A DNA stretch of 64,000 nucleotides from Aquidulcibacter paucihalophilus (GCA_030285985.1 CP127384.1:2840501-2904500); one strand, 5' to 3'; shown: positions 8,697-16,563, counted from the first letter of the stretch. The notes: generated by a model not told the origin, from the sequence alone. Program-made: numbers and translations.

Positions 8697-9860
8697 ATGA
8701 ACGTCCTCAACGTCCCCGAGCCCGATTTCATGCAGGAAGAGGAGATCGTCCTCTTCTCCGACAGCGTCGGCAAATGGATCGACGAGCATGCCTCGCCCGA
8801 GGCGGTGCAGTCGTGGCTGGCGAACTCCAGTGTGCCGCGGGAGCTGTGGAACGCGTCCGGCGACGCTGGCCTGCTGGGCCTGTCGATGCCCGAGGAAGAC
8901 GGCGGCATGGGCGGGGACTACCGGCATGAGGTGGTGCTGATGCGCCAGCTGGGCTGGAAGGGCGCGGATCACTTCGGCATCTCGCTGCACAATGCGATCG
9001 TCATGCCCTACATCTGGCACTACGGGACGGCCGAGCAGAAGGCGCGCTGGCTGCCACGGCTGCAGTCGGGCGAACTGGTCGGCGCCATCGCCATGACCGA
9101 GCCGGGTGCCGGCTCCGACCTGCAGGGGGTCAAGACCACCGCCATCAAGACCGGAAACCAGTATGTGGTGAACGGCTCCAAGACCTTCATCACCAACGGA
9201 CAGCTGGCCAATTTCATCATCGTCGTGGCCAAGACCGATCCGGCCGAAGGGGCCAAGGGCACGTCGCTGATCGTGGTCGAAACCGACGGGGCCGAAGGCT
9301 TCGAGCGCGGCCGGAACCTGCACAAGATCGGCATGGAGGGGAATGACACCTCCGAACTGTTCTTCAACGATGTGAAGGTCCCCGGCGAGAACATCATCGG
9401 CGGCGGCGAGGGCCAGGGCTTCATCCAGCTGATGCAGCAGCTGCCGCAGGAGCGGCTGAACATCGCCATCCAGGGCGTGGCCGCGGCCGAGCGCGGGCTC
9501 CAGGAAACCCTCGCCTACGTCAAGGAGCGCAAGGCCTTCGGCAAGCGGGTGATCGACTTCCAGAACACCCAGTTCAAACTGGCCGAGGTGAAGACCAAGC
9601 TGACGGTGGCCAAGGTCTTCGTCGACCACTGCATGGGGCTGCACCTCAAGGGTCAGCTCGACGCCGTCACCGCCTCCATGGCCAAATACTGGGTCACCGA
9701 CATCCAGGGCGAGGTCATCGACGAGATGCTGCAGCTGCACGGCGGCTACGGCTATATGAACGAATACCCGATCGCCCAGCTGTACAAGGACGCGCGGGTG
9801 CAGCGGATCTACGGCGGCACCAACGAAATCATGAAGCTCTTGATCGCGCGTACGCTCTGA
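8697..9860 (+). CDS. Acyl-CoA dehydrogenase, 387-residue type
   Basis: Second flavin dehydrogenase of the locus, of standard length. Visible motifs are AIAMTEPGAGSDLQGVKTTA (signature 1), YVVNGSKTFITNG, LPQERLNIAIQG and the C-terminal LQLHGGYGYMNEYPIAQLYKDARVQRIYGGTNEIMK. The catalytic Glu at the usual YEGT position is replaced by YGGT. As in long-chain and isovaleryl-CoA dehydrogenases, the base is probably the Glu of PQERL (family knowledge). It is likely cotranscribed with the upstream dehydrogenase under the MerR regulator. Substrate cannot be told from sequence. Confidence 0.92.
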   Translation: MNVLNVPEPDFMQEEEIVLFSDSVGKWIDEHASPEAVQSWLANSSVPRELWNASGDAGLLGLSMPEEDGGMGGDYRHEVVLMRQLGWKGADHFGISLHNAIVMPYIWHYGTAEQKARWLPRLQSGELVGAIAMTEPGAGSDLQGVKTTAIKTGNQYVVNGSKTFITNGQLANFIIVVAKTDPAEGAKGTSLIVVETDGAEGFERGRNLHKIGMEGNDTSELFFNDVKVPGENIIGGGEGQGFIQLMQQLPQERLNIAIQGVAAAERGLQETLAYVKERKAFGKRVIDFQNTQFKLAEVKTKLTVAKVFVDHCMGLHLKGQLDAVTASMAKYWVTDIQGEVIDEMLQLHGGYGYMNEYPIAQLYKDARVQRIYGGTNEIMKLLIARTL

Positions 9861-9877
9861 GAGTTCAGGTCCGGCCC

Positions 9878-9914
9878 CTTGTCATCCCCGACGAGCGAAG
9901 CGAGATCGGGGACG
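9878..9914 (+). repeat. Left 37-bp repeat flanking GIY-YIG gene
   Basis: Begins CTTGTCATCCCCGACGAGCG and ends CGGGGACG. It is internally palindromic (CCCCGA and TCGGGG arms around a GCGAAGC mini-hairpin). Its exact reverse complement lies at 10324-10360 on the other side of the nuclease gene. A related unit occurs at 63940. Confidence 0.9.
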
Positions 9915-9937
9915 CTGGCCGCACAACCTTGACCTCA

Positions 9938-9966
9938 CCCGGACAACTCGCAAGAGTTGATCCGGG
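9938..9966 (+). promoter_or_regulatory. Leader hairpin overlapping the ribosome-binding site
   Basis: CCCGG-A-CAACTC and GAGTTG-AT-CCGGG form a nearly perfect stem with a GCAA tetraloop. The last three G of the 3' arm are also the start of the GGGAGG Shine-Dalgarno sequence (9964-9969) of the GIY-YIG gene, so folding would partly hide the ribosome site. Function is inferred. Confidence 0.5.
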
Positions 9967-9974
9967 AGGCAGCC

Positions 9975-10277
9975 ATGGCCAAGCGCTTCTATGTCTATAT
10001 CCTCGCCAGCGGTCCGTGCGGCTGGCTGTACGTCGGCATGACCAACGACCTGATCCGTCGCGTTGGCGAGCACAAGCAGAGTCTGATCCCAGGCCATACC
10101 CGTGAGCGGGCGATTGATCGGCTCGTCTGGTATGAAACCCATCAGTACGTGGATCAGGCCATTCTGCGGGAGAAGCGCATCAAGCGATGGCTACGCGCGT
10201 GGAAATTCGCCCTGGTCGAGGACCTGAATCCGCGCTGGGCGGACCTGTACGGCGACCTGCTGGCCAATCAGGCCTAG
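9975..10277 (+). CDS. GIY-YIG nuclease-domain protein (UPF0213/Ssn-like)
   Basis: A 100-residue single-domain GIY-YIG endonuclease. The family motifs are present: YVYIL (6-10) and LYVGMT (18-23) for the GIY and YIG strands, Arg28, His33 in RRVGEHK, and the metal-binding Glu66 in ILREKRIKRW. There is no additional DNA-binding domain, as in UPF0213 proteins. The ATG at 9975 follows GGGAGG at good spacing; an in-frame TTG lies at 9957. The gene is enclosed by perfect inverted 37-bp repeats and preceded by a hairpin over its ribosome site. This fits a nuclease that acts on its own flanking repeat family; the activity is inferred. Confidence 0.88.
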   Translation: MAKRFYVYILASGPCGWLYVGMTNDLIRRVGEHKQSLIPGHTRERAIDRLVWYETHQYVDQAILREKRIKRWLRAWKFALVEDLNPRWADLYGDLLANQA

Positions 10278-10323
10278 GCCCGGTTCGGCAAGCCGACCGG
10301 GCCGGAGATGGTGTTCACCTTAC

Positions 10324-10360
10324 CGTCCCCGATCTCGCTTCGCTCGTCGGGGATGACAAG
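10324..10360 (-). repeat. Right 37-bp repeat flanking GIY-YIG gene
   Basis: Exact reverse complement of 9878-9914 (begins CGTCCCCGATCTCGCTTCGC, ends GGATGACAAG). It starts 46 bases after the nuclease stop codon and ends 13 bases before rsmE. It could also act as a terminator-like hairpin. Confidence 0.9.
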
Positions 10361-10373
10361 CTAAACCTGCCCC

Positions 10374-11093
10374 ATGATCCGCCTCCACGTCTCCACACCC
10401 CTGTCCGCCGACGCCGCGGTCCTGCCGACGCTCGACCAGTCGCGTTACCTAACCCAGGTGATGCGGTTGAAGCTCGGGGACAGCCTGCTGGCGTTCAACG
10501 GGCGTGACGGGGAGTGGCGCTGCGTCATCGCCGAAATCCTCAAGAAGGGCGTGGTGCTGCGGGCGGAGGAACTGGTGCGTCCGCAGGCCATGGGGCCGGA
10601 CGTGCAGCTGCTGATCGCGGTGGTGAAGAAGTCCGCGCTGGAGTTCGCCGTCGAGAAGGCCACCGAACTGGGGGCGCGACGGGTCGGGCTGGTCGCCACC
10701 CACCGGACGCAGGTCCAGCATGTGCGCATGGACCGGCTGGACGCCATCGCCATCGAGGCCGCCGAACAGACCGGGCGGCTGGACGTGCCGATGATCGACG
10801 AGCCGGTGAAGCTGGGCGACCTGCTGGACGGCTGGGAGGCCGGGCGGCGGCTGATGTTCTGCGACGAGACGGGCGGCGCGCCGGCGGGGCCGGCGCTGGC
10901 GGAGGCCGGCGGGGGTCCCTGGACCGTGCTGATCGGCCCCGAAGGCGGATTCTCGCCGGAAGAGCGGGAGCGTCTGAGGGCCCTGCCCTTCACCACCGCC
11001 GTATCGCTGGGGCCGCGAATTCTGCGGGCCGACACCGCGGCGATCGCTGCCCTGACCCTCTGGCAGGCGACCGTCGGCGACTGGGCCCGCTAG
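10374..11093 (+). CDS. rsmE: 16S rRNA (uracil-1498-N3)-methyltransferase RsmE
   Basis: SPOUT-class methyltransferase that modifies U1498 of 16S rRNA in assembled 30S subunits. The 239 residues match the family. An N-terminal PUA-like part (RYLTQVMRLKLGDSLLAFNGRDGEW, about 23-47) precedes the knotted SAM-binding part with VLIGPEGGFSPEERE (about 184-198) and SLGPRILRADTAAI, the hallmark motifs. It starts 13 bases after the nuclease-flanking repeat, and the ion-channel gene follows 31 bases downstream. Confidence 0.95.
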   Translation: MIRLHVSTPLSADAAVLPTLDQSRYLTQVMRLKLGDSLLAFNGRDGEWRCVIAEILKKGVVLRAEELVRPQAMGPDVQLLIAVVKKSALEFAVEKATELGARRVGLVATHRTQVQHVRMDRLDAIAIEAAEQTGRLDVPMIDEPVKLGDLLDGWEAGRRLMFCDETGGAPAGPALAEAGGGPWTVLIGPEGGFSPEERERLRALPFTTAVSLGPRILRADTAAIAALTLWQATVGDWAR

Positions 11094-11124
11094 CGGGTCG
11101 CCCGGCTTCAGGGCAGGATGGGCC

Positions 11125-11583
11125 ATGTTCAACGAACTCGCCCTGTCGACGCTTCTCGCCCTGCTCACCGTCAGCCTGCACGGCTTCGGCCTGCTCGGCC
11201 TCGGCCGGGGGCTGGAATTGTATGAACACCGGGCGGGCCGGTCCTATGTCGAGGGGCCGTTGTGGCAGCATGCTCTGCTGACCATCGCGGTGGTGCTGGG
11301 GTTGTTCGTCCTGCACGGGGTTGAGATCTGGATGTATGCCCTCGTGTTCAAGCTGATCGGCGCGGTGCCCGATCTGCGCGAGGCCGTCTATTTCTCCAGC
11401 ATCAGCTACGGCTCGGTCGGCTACGATGACTCGCTGATGGCCCCCGAGTGGCGGCTGCTGGGGGCGTTCGAGGGGGTCGCGGGGGCGATCCTGCTGGGCT
11501 GGTCGATCGCCTTCTTCGTCAGCGTCATGACTCCGTTCAACGCCCGCAAGAAACGCAGCCGGGTTCATCACGACATCCCTTGA
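11125..11583 (+). CDS. Two-TM potassium-channel-like protein
   Basis: A 152-residue membrane protein with hydrophobic segments near 5-25, 47-75 and 112-133. A pore-loop-like stretch EAVYFSSISYGSVGYDD (about 89-105) resembles the K+ selectivity filter (T-V-G-Y-G-D) with changes, so selectivity is uncertain. The pore loop between two helices matches the Ion_trans_2 class. No ligand-binding (RCK) domain is present, and a short basic tail (ARKKRSRVHH) faces the cytoplasm. It lies between rsmE and gshA in the same direction. Confidence 0.72.
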   Translation: MFNELALSTLLALLTVSLHGFGLLGLGRGLELYEHRAGRSYVEGPLWQHALLTIAVVLGLFVLHGVEIWMYALVFKLIGAVPDLREAVYFSSISYGSVGYDDSLMAPEWRLLGAFEGVAGAILLGWSIAFFVSVMTPFNARKKRSRVHHDIP

Positions 11584-11631
11584 GGAATGTTCGGTTTCGC
11601 CCCATCTAGCCGCCACAACAGGGCTGAATGC

Positions 11632-12993
11632 ATGACCGACGCTGCGCCGCTTTCCCGGGAAGACCTGATCGGCGCCATGTCGAAGGGCGCCAAGCCGAAG
11701 GCGCAGTGGCGCATCGGTGCCGAGCACGAGAAATTCGGCTTCGACCGCACCACCCTGCGGCGCCCGGCCTATGAGGGCGAAGGCGGCATCCTGGCGATGC
11801 TGACCGGCCTGCAGCGCTTCGGCTGGAGCCCCGTCGAGGAGGCCGGCTACGTCATCGCCCTGGAGCGCAAGAACGACGAGGGGATGACCGCCTCGATCTC
11901 GCTGGAGCCGGGCGGGCAGTTCGAACTGTCCGGCGCGCCGCTGAAGGATGTCCACGACATCTGCAACGAGACCGGCCAGCATCTGATGGAGGTCAAACAG
12001 GTCGCCGACCAGATCAACCTCGGCTTCATCGGCGCGGGTTTCGACCCGATGTGGCGGCGCGAGGACGTGCCGGTCATGCCCAAGGGCCGCTACAAGATCA
12101 TGCGCGCCTATATGCCGAAGAAGGGGTCGCTGGGCCTCGACATGATGCTGCGCACCTGCACCATCCAGTCGAACCTGGACTTTGCGGACGAGGCCGACAT
12201 GGTCGCGAAATTCCGCACTTCGCTGGCGCTGCAGCCGATCGCCACCGCCCTGTTCGCCTGTTCGCCCTTCATCGAGGGCAAGCCCAGCGGCTTCCTGTCG
12301 TCGCGCGCCAATGTCTGGACCGACACCGACCCGGACCGGACGGGGATGCTCGACTTCGTCTTCCGGGACGGCTTCGGCTACGAGCGATACGCCGACTATG
12401 CGCTGGATGTGCCGATGTATTTCGCCAAGCGGGGCGAGACCTATGTCGACCTGTCCGGCCAGTCGTTCCGCAGCTTCATGACCGACGGCCTGCCCGCCCT
12501 GCCGGGCGAGCGGGCAACGCTCAAGGACTGGAACGACCACCTGACCACCCTCTTCCCCGAGGTGCGGCTGAAATCCTACCTCGAGATGCGCGGCGCCGAC
12601 GGCGGGCCGTGGAGCCGGATCTGCGCGCTGCAGGCCCTGTGGGCCGGGATCCTGTACGACGGTGCGGCGCTGGCCGCGGCCTGGGACCTGGTCAAGGACT
12701 GGGACATCGCCGACCACGAGCGTCTGCGCCGCGATGTGACCCGGCTGGGGCTGAAGGCCGAGGTCGCCGGGCGGTCGGTCCGCGATATCGCCGTCGATCT
12801 GGTGGCCATCGCCAAACAGGGACTGAAGAACCGCGCCCGCTTCAGCGGCGGCATGGTCGACGAGCGCGGCTATCTGTCGGAGCTGGAAGACATCGCCGAC
12901 AGCGGCATCACCCCCGCCGACCGGCTGCTGGCCCTGTACCACGGCGAATGGCAGGGCGACCTGACCCGGATGTACCGGGACTTCGCCTATTGA
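11632..12993 (+). CDS. gshA: Glutamate-cysteine ligase, plant/alphaproteobacterial type
   Basis: First step of glutathione synthesis: ATP-dependent ligation of glutamate gamma-carboxyl to cysteine. The 453 residues match the class II (GCS2) form. Motifs are WRIGAEHEKFGFDR, ISLEPGGQFELSGAPLKDVH, SNLDFADEADM and LPALPGERATLKDW. The ATG at 11632 (MTDAAPLSREDL) was chosen over the in-frame ATG at 11587 because upstream codons do not fit the family. The last 31 codons are repeated in diverged form at 14419-14511, which marks this 3' end as an insertion or recombination site. Confidence 0.95.
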   Translation: MTDAAPLSREDLIGAMSKGAKPKAQWRIGAEHEKFGFDRTTLRRPAYEGEGGILAMLTGLQRFGWSPVEEAGYVIALERKNDEGMTASISLEPGGQFELSGAPLKDVHDICNETGQHLMEVKQVADQINLGFIGAGFDPMWRREDVPVMPKGRYKIMRAYMPKKGSLGLDMMLRTCTIQSNLDFADEADMVAKFRTSLALQPIATALFACSPFIEGKPSGFLSSRANVWTDTDPDRTGMLDFVFRDGFGYERYADYALDVPMYFAKRGETYVDLSGQSFRSFMTDGLPALPGERATLKDWNDHLTTLFPEVRLKSYLEMRGADGGPWSRICALQALWAGILYDGAALAAAWDLVKDWDIADHERLRRDVTRLGLKAEVAGRSVRDIAVDLVAIAKQGLKNRARFSGGMVDERGYLSELEDIADSGITPADRLLALYHGEWQGDLTRMYRDFAY

Positions 12994-12996
12994 GGC
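12904..12996 (+). repeat. gshA 3'-end repeat, resident copy
   Basis: These 93 bases (GITPADRLLALYHGEW... to the stop and GAGGC beyond) recur at 14419-14511 with seven differences. All but one are synonymous. Together the copies bracket the low-GC insert. Confidence 0.85.
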
Positions 12997-13073
12997 GATC
13001 ACGTTAAAGTTATTTTTTGCCACTCCAGATTGTGAAACAGTCTCCCATCCCCACTCGACCTGGAGAAGTGACG

Positions 13074-13754
13074 ATGACTGACCAGCCACCGAGCGAACTT
13101 CCGGGCATCACTGTTACTGGTACTCGACTTGTCTTTACCGCCGGTCCCGGAGGCGGAACTCCGGGCGGCCCCAGCCATAATCCGGAAGAGCAGAACGAGG
13201 TGGGCGAAGGCAACGAGGGACCTTCCGGCCCGACGCAGGAAGAGGTCGATGCTGAGAATGAGCGGCAGAAACAATGCGCGGCCCAGAAATTCGCGACTGA
13301 ATTGGGCCAGAAGTCTGAGCGAAACTCAAAGGAGTTTTTCTCATTCACATGGACGGAAAACGGTCAGACTCTCACACATGAAATTAGAGGCGGCGCGGGC
13401 GCTACCATCTCCGCCGCAGACAGAAATGCGGCACGCAACGAGTTCGGCATAGCGTTCGCGGACGTGTTGGGCTTCAATCACAATCATCCGAACAACGTCT
13501 ACTGCGGAAGTGGTGGCCTCCAGGGACAAGAGGAGTTGTATGAGAACCAATTCCCGTCTGACCCCGATTGGAACTGGGCCACCACGGCAGTTGATCAGTT
13601 TCACGTTCCTGCCTCGACGTTCACATTGTTTATTACGGACTGCGAAGGAGTGACGCGCGCTTTTCCTTATTCGGAGAAGGATGCATTCAAGGACGCCGTC
13701 GAAAGAAAACTTCCGCCTCCGCCGCCCATCAATCCGGACTGCCCGGAAGCCTAG
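13074..13754 (+). CDS. Putative JAMM-like effector/peptidase with TonB-box-like N-terminus
   Basis: A 226-residue protein of unrecognised family. Residues 9-18 read LPGITVTGTR, resembling the start of a TonB-receptor plug. A Gly/Pro/Glu-rich linker (24-60) and a charged helix follow. The core holds FNHNHPN (134-140) and, 22 residues on, PSDPDW (161-166), giving H-x-H-P...S-x-x-D as in the JAMM/JAB metallo-isopeptidase fold (DUF4329- or RadC-like). A Pro-rich tail ends the protein. GC is much lower than neighbours: the 60 bases from 13321 contain 26 G/C, against 44 of 60 from 12901. The ATG at 13074 follows TGGAGAAG. The next gene starts five bases after its stop. Confidence 0.6.
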   Translation: MTDQPPSELPGITVTGTRLVFTAGPGGGTPGGPSHNPEEQNEVGEGNEGPSGPTQEEVDAENERQKQCAAQKFATELGQKSERNSKEFFSFTWTENGQTLTHEIRGGAGATISAADRNAARNEFGIAFADVLGFNHNHPNNVYCGSGGLQGQEELYENQFPSDPDWNWATTAVDQFHVPASTFTLFITDCEGVTRAFPYSEKDAFKDAVERKLPPPPPINPDCPEA

Positions 13755-13759
13755 ACGGG

Positions 13760-14389
13760 ATGACCGATATGTTGCCGATAGGAATCAGCCTCGCGGTGCT
13801 TGGTTTCTCCCTCCCTCAGTCGCCCCAAGAGGTCGGCTCCACTTCGTTTCATCTGGATCGGCCAGACGCAGGCCTCTCTCGGGTGGAGGATGCGGAAGCC
13901 TATGTCGCCGCAGGTGCCTCTGCCTCCCTAGCCGGAGCCTCTCCGTTCGCGTCAGTCCTGATAAGTCGGAACAATCGATCGCCTAGCGTCATGAGTTTTC
14001 ACCGCGTGCAGGTCAAAAGGGCCAGCGAACGCTTCGATTACGTTTGGATGGCGCGGATGCGCACGGCGGATTTTCTGGCGGTGACCACCCGGTATGCTGA
14101 TGGACGCAGTTGTCCAGCAGTAGACCAGGCTCTCGTATCGATGGAACAGATTGAACGACCGGTACTCGATTTCCCCGGCATCCCAGCTGCAGTGGAGGCC
14201 CCGGTCCCAGTCGATAGCATCACACTGGACGACTACACCTTTAGCCTGAACGCCAGAGGTACTTTTCCGCTCAGCCGGACCTATGCAGAACTGACCATGT
14301 CTGGCGACAGCGCCTCGCCGATCGGGGCGTGGGCACGAATGGCTGAGGCTGCGTTGATGCCTTGCTGGACCTCCGACCGGCCGGCTTGA
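13760..14389 (+). CDS. Hypothetical exported partner of the JAMM-like protein
   Basis: A 209-residue protein I do not recognise. The first 20 residues (MTDMLPIGISLAVLGFSLPQ) look like a weak signal peptide. The rest is soluble, beta-rich and has two cysteines (SCPAVDQ, PCWTSD) that could pair in the periplasm. Its start is five bases after the preceding stop, so the two are translated together. Codon use is also unlike the surrounding genes. In toxin-type cassettes the second gene is often an immunity or adaptor protein, but nothing in the sequence proves this. Confidence 0.55.
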   Translation: MTDMLPIGISLAVLGFSLPQSPQEVGSTSFHLDRPDAGLSRVEDAEAYVAAGASASLAGASPFASVLISRNNRSPSVMSFHRVQVKRASERFDYVWMARMRTADFLAVTTRYADGRSCPAVDQALVSMEQIERPVLDFPGIPAAVEAPVPVDSITLDDYTFSLNARGTFPLSRTYAELTMSGDSASPIGAWARMAEAALMPCWTSDRPA

Positions 14390-14418
14390 GGTCGAAGGCA
14401 GACGGAAACCGGGCGACA

Positions 14419-14511
14419 GGCATCACCCCCGCCGACCGACTGCTGGCGCTGTATCACGGCGAGTGGCAGGGCGATCTGACACGGCTGTACCGGGACTTCG
14501 CCTATTGAGGC
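14419..14511 (+). repeat. gshA: gshA 3'-end repeat, second diverged copy
   Basis: Encodes GITPADRLLALYHGEWQGDLTRLYRDFAY and a stop, the last residues of GshA, without a start or the rest of the gene. It has 86 of 93 identities with 12904-12996. It is a gene remnant that closes the low-GC insert, as expected if foreign DNA recombined within gshA. Confidence 0.85.
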
Positions 14512-14567
14512 CTTGATCGCCGGCCCCAAGGGGCAGAGGCTCGGCCGCAACGGGCGGGAGACGGGTC

Positions 14568-15143
14568 ATGAGGGCTTTGGGCATTGTCGCGGTTCTGGCC
14601 GCAATGGGGATTGCCGGATGCCGGGAGGCCGCTGCGGTGGGCGAGCCTGAGCCGGCTGCGGCCACCCCGGCCGGCCCGCAGGCCTCCACGGCCCTCGGCG
14701 TCGCCTTTGACCATGCCGCCGGCCTCCAGACCCGACCCTGTGACGGGGCCACTCCGCGCTGTGTCGTGCTGTTCGATCCGTCCGCAGAAGAGTTCATGCG
14801 CGACCTCCTCACGGTGCAGGTCTTCGCCGGGCCGCTGGAGGCAGTCGCCGCGGCGGAGGGCGGTTTTGAGCGCAACGCCGAAGGCCGGTTGATGACCACC
14901 TACGGCCGGTTCGAGCCCGTGGCGGTCGAGGCGTTCGAGGTGAACGGCCAGTCCGGCCTGCGCGCCGTGGTCACCTGCGGGATCAGCGACCCCGAGACCG
15001 GCTTCCATGCCGCCGCCGGCGAATGCCTGTGGGCGGTCGTCAGCGACGGCACCCAGTCCGTGGTGATCTCGTCCAGCGGCTTCGGCAACGGGCTGGACGC
15101 CGCCGAGGCGGCCGTGCGCTCGATCCGCTTCACGACGGACTGA
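14568..15143 (+). CDS. Hypothetical lipoprotein
   Basis: A 191-residue protein with a lipoprotein signal: a short hydrophobic stretch then GIAGC, with the lipidated Cys at 18. A Pro/Ala-rich linker follows. The mature part has two further Cys-containing segments (QTRPCDGATPRC, TCGISDPETGFHAAAGEC) that could form disulfides. Function unknown. It sits alone between the gshA remnant and a CYTH gene. Confidence 0.7.
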   Translation: MRALGIVAVLAAMGIAGCREAAAVGEPEPAAATPAGPQASTALGVAFDHAAGLQTRPCDGATPRCVVLFDPSAEEFMRDLLTVQVFAGPLEAVAAAEGGFERNAEGRLMTTYGRFEPVAVEAFEVNGQSGLRAVVTCGISDPETGFHAAAGECLWAVVSDGTQSVVISSSGFGNGLDAAEAAVRSIRFTTD

Positions 15144-15227
15144 CGCACCGCCCTGCGGTTCGAGGCGACGGCCGAAGTCCGCCGGACCCGCGTTCCAACG
15201 GCGACGCCCCCGCGCTAGAACCGCGCC

Positions 15228-15737
15228 ATGCCGACCGAGAACGAGCGCAAATACGTCCTGTCCGATCCGGCAGCGGTGCTGGCCCTCTGGGAGCGGTCGG
15301 AGTGGAGCGAGATCCGACAGGGCTACCTTCCGGGTGACGGCCGTATCCGCCGGCAGACGCGGGGCGGGGCGGCGCACGACAGTTTCACATACAAGATCAC
15401 GGCGGGCGGCCGGCTGATCGAGATCGAGACGGCGCTGGCCGAGCCGCGCGACTTCGATGACCTGTGGCCGCTGACGACGCGGCGCATCCACAAGCTCAGA
15501 CGCAGCATCAGCGACCGGCACGGCCTGCACTGGGACATCGACCTGCTGCTGGACGCGGACGGCGCCTGCTATTTCGCCATGGCCGAATGCGAAATGCCCG
15601 AGGCGATGGACGCGCCGCCGGAGACGCTGCCCGCACTGGCGGCCTTCATCGCCTATGCCGTGCCGCGAGAGCGGCAGGGCGAGTTCCTCAATTCCCGGCT
15701 GGCCGACCCCGGCTATGCTGCATCCCTGACCTTCTGA
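15228..15737 (+). CDS. CYTH-domain protein (triphosphate tunnel family)
   Basis: A 169-residue single-domain CYTH protein. The diagnostic ExExK motif is at the very N-terminus (E4, E6, K8 in MPTENERKY), followed by IRQGYLP and IRRQTRGG strands. Late strands LHWDIDLLLD and AMAECEMPE provide acidic metal-binding residues. Such proteins bind or hydrolyse inorganic triphosphate or related organic triphosphates; the exact substrate is not readable. DUF72 follows 17 bases downstream, probably in one transcript. Confidence 0.85.
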   Translation: MPTENERKYVLSDPAAVLALWERSEWSEIRQGYLPGDGRIRRQTRGGAAHDSFTYKITAGGRLIEIETALAEPRDFDDLWPLTTRRIHKLRRSISDRHGLHWDIDLLLDADGACYFAMAECEMPEAMDAPPETLPALAAFIAYAVPRERQGEFLNSRLADPGYAASLTF

Positions 15738-15754
15738 CCCGAGCGGAGCTTGTC

Positions 15755-16504
15755 ATGACCGGAACCATTCGCGTCGGCATCGGCGGCTGGACCTATGAGC
15801 CGTGGCGCGGCGTCTTCTATCCGGACAGGCTGAGCCAGAAGAAGGAGCTGGAGTACGCCAGCTCGAAGCTGACCTCGATCGAGATCAACGGCACCTACTA
15901 TTCGACCTTCAAGCCGGACAGCTGGATGAAGTGGCGGGACGAGACGCCCGACGGTTTCGTCTTCGCGGTGAAGGCCAGTCGCTACTGCACCAACCGCAAG
16001 ATCCTGTCGGAAATGGGCGAGTCGATGGAGCGGTTCCTCGGCCAGGGGCTGAGCGCGCTGGGCGACAAGCTGGGGCCGATCAACTGGCAGTTCATGGGGA
16101 CCAAGAAATTCGACCCGGTCGATTTCGAGGGCTTCCTGAAGTTGCTGCCGAAGGAGCAGGACGGGGTCCGGCTGCGGCATGCGCTGGAGGTGCGGAACCC
16201 GAGCTTCGACACCCAGCAGTTCTATGATCTCGCGGCCAAATACGGGGCTGCTATCGTCTATGCCGTCGACGACGAGGCGCCCGAGTGGCCGCGGATCGAC
16301 CAGCCCACGGCGGATTTCAGATATGCGCGCCTGATGTCGAGCCGCGAGGACGAGCCGACCGGGATGACCTCCGCCGAACTGGACGGCGTCGTGAAACAGA
16401 CGCGCGACTGGGCGAAGACCGGCGACGTCTTCGCCTATTTCATCGCCGGGGCGAAGGTGCGCAATCCGGCGGCAGCGCAGGCGCTGATCACCAAACTCGG
16501 CTGA
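15755..16504 (+). CDS. DUF72 family protein
   Basis: A 249-residue TIM-barrel-like DUF72 protein. The family signature RVGIGGWTYEPWRGVFYP opens the sequence, followed by LEYASSKLTSIEINGTYYS, FVFAVKASRYCT and ALEVRNPSF. The biochemical role is unknown across the family. The ATG at 15755 is chosen because the family starts just before the GGWTY motif. Confidence 0.88.
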   Translation: MTGTIRVGIGGWTYEPWRGVFYPDRLSQKKELEYASSKLTSIEINGTYYSTFKPDSWMKWRDETPDGFVFAVKASRYCTNRKILSEMGESMERFLGQGLSALGDKLGPINWQFMGTKKFDPVDFEGFLKLLPKEQDGVRLRHALEVRNPSFDTQQFYDLAAKYGAAIVYAVDDEAPEWPRIDQPTADFRYARLMSSREDEPTGMTSAELDGVVKQTRDWAKTGDVFAYFIAGAKVRNPAAAQALITKLG

Positions 16505-16563
16505 GGCGGTTGCGCCGGCGTCCCGGTGCCCTCACTTGAAGCCAGCCATTCAGGAGCCCCCCG

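Noticed and set aside
6720..9740. 1006-codon open frame on the minus strand
   Set aside because: Opposite two clear acyl-CoA dehydrogenases; the translation is low-complexity and has no family features.
12999..13348. Short minus-strand frames over the low-GC insert
   Set aside because: The plus-strand gene has a good ribosome site and a coherent protein; the minus frames have neither.
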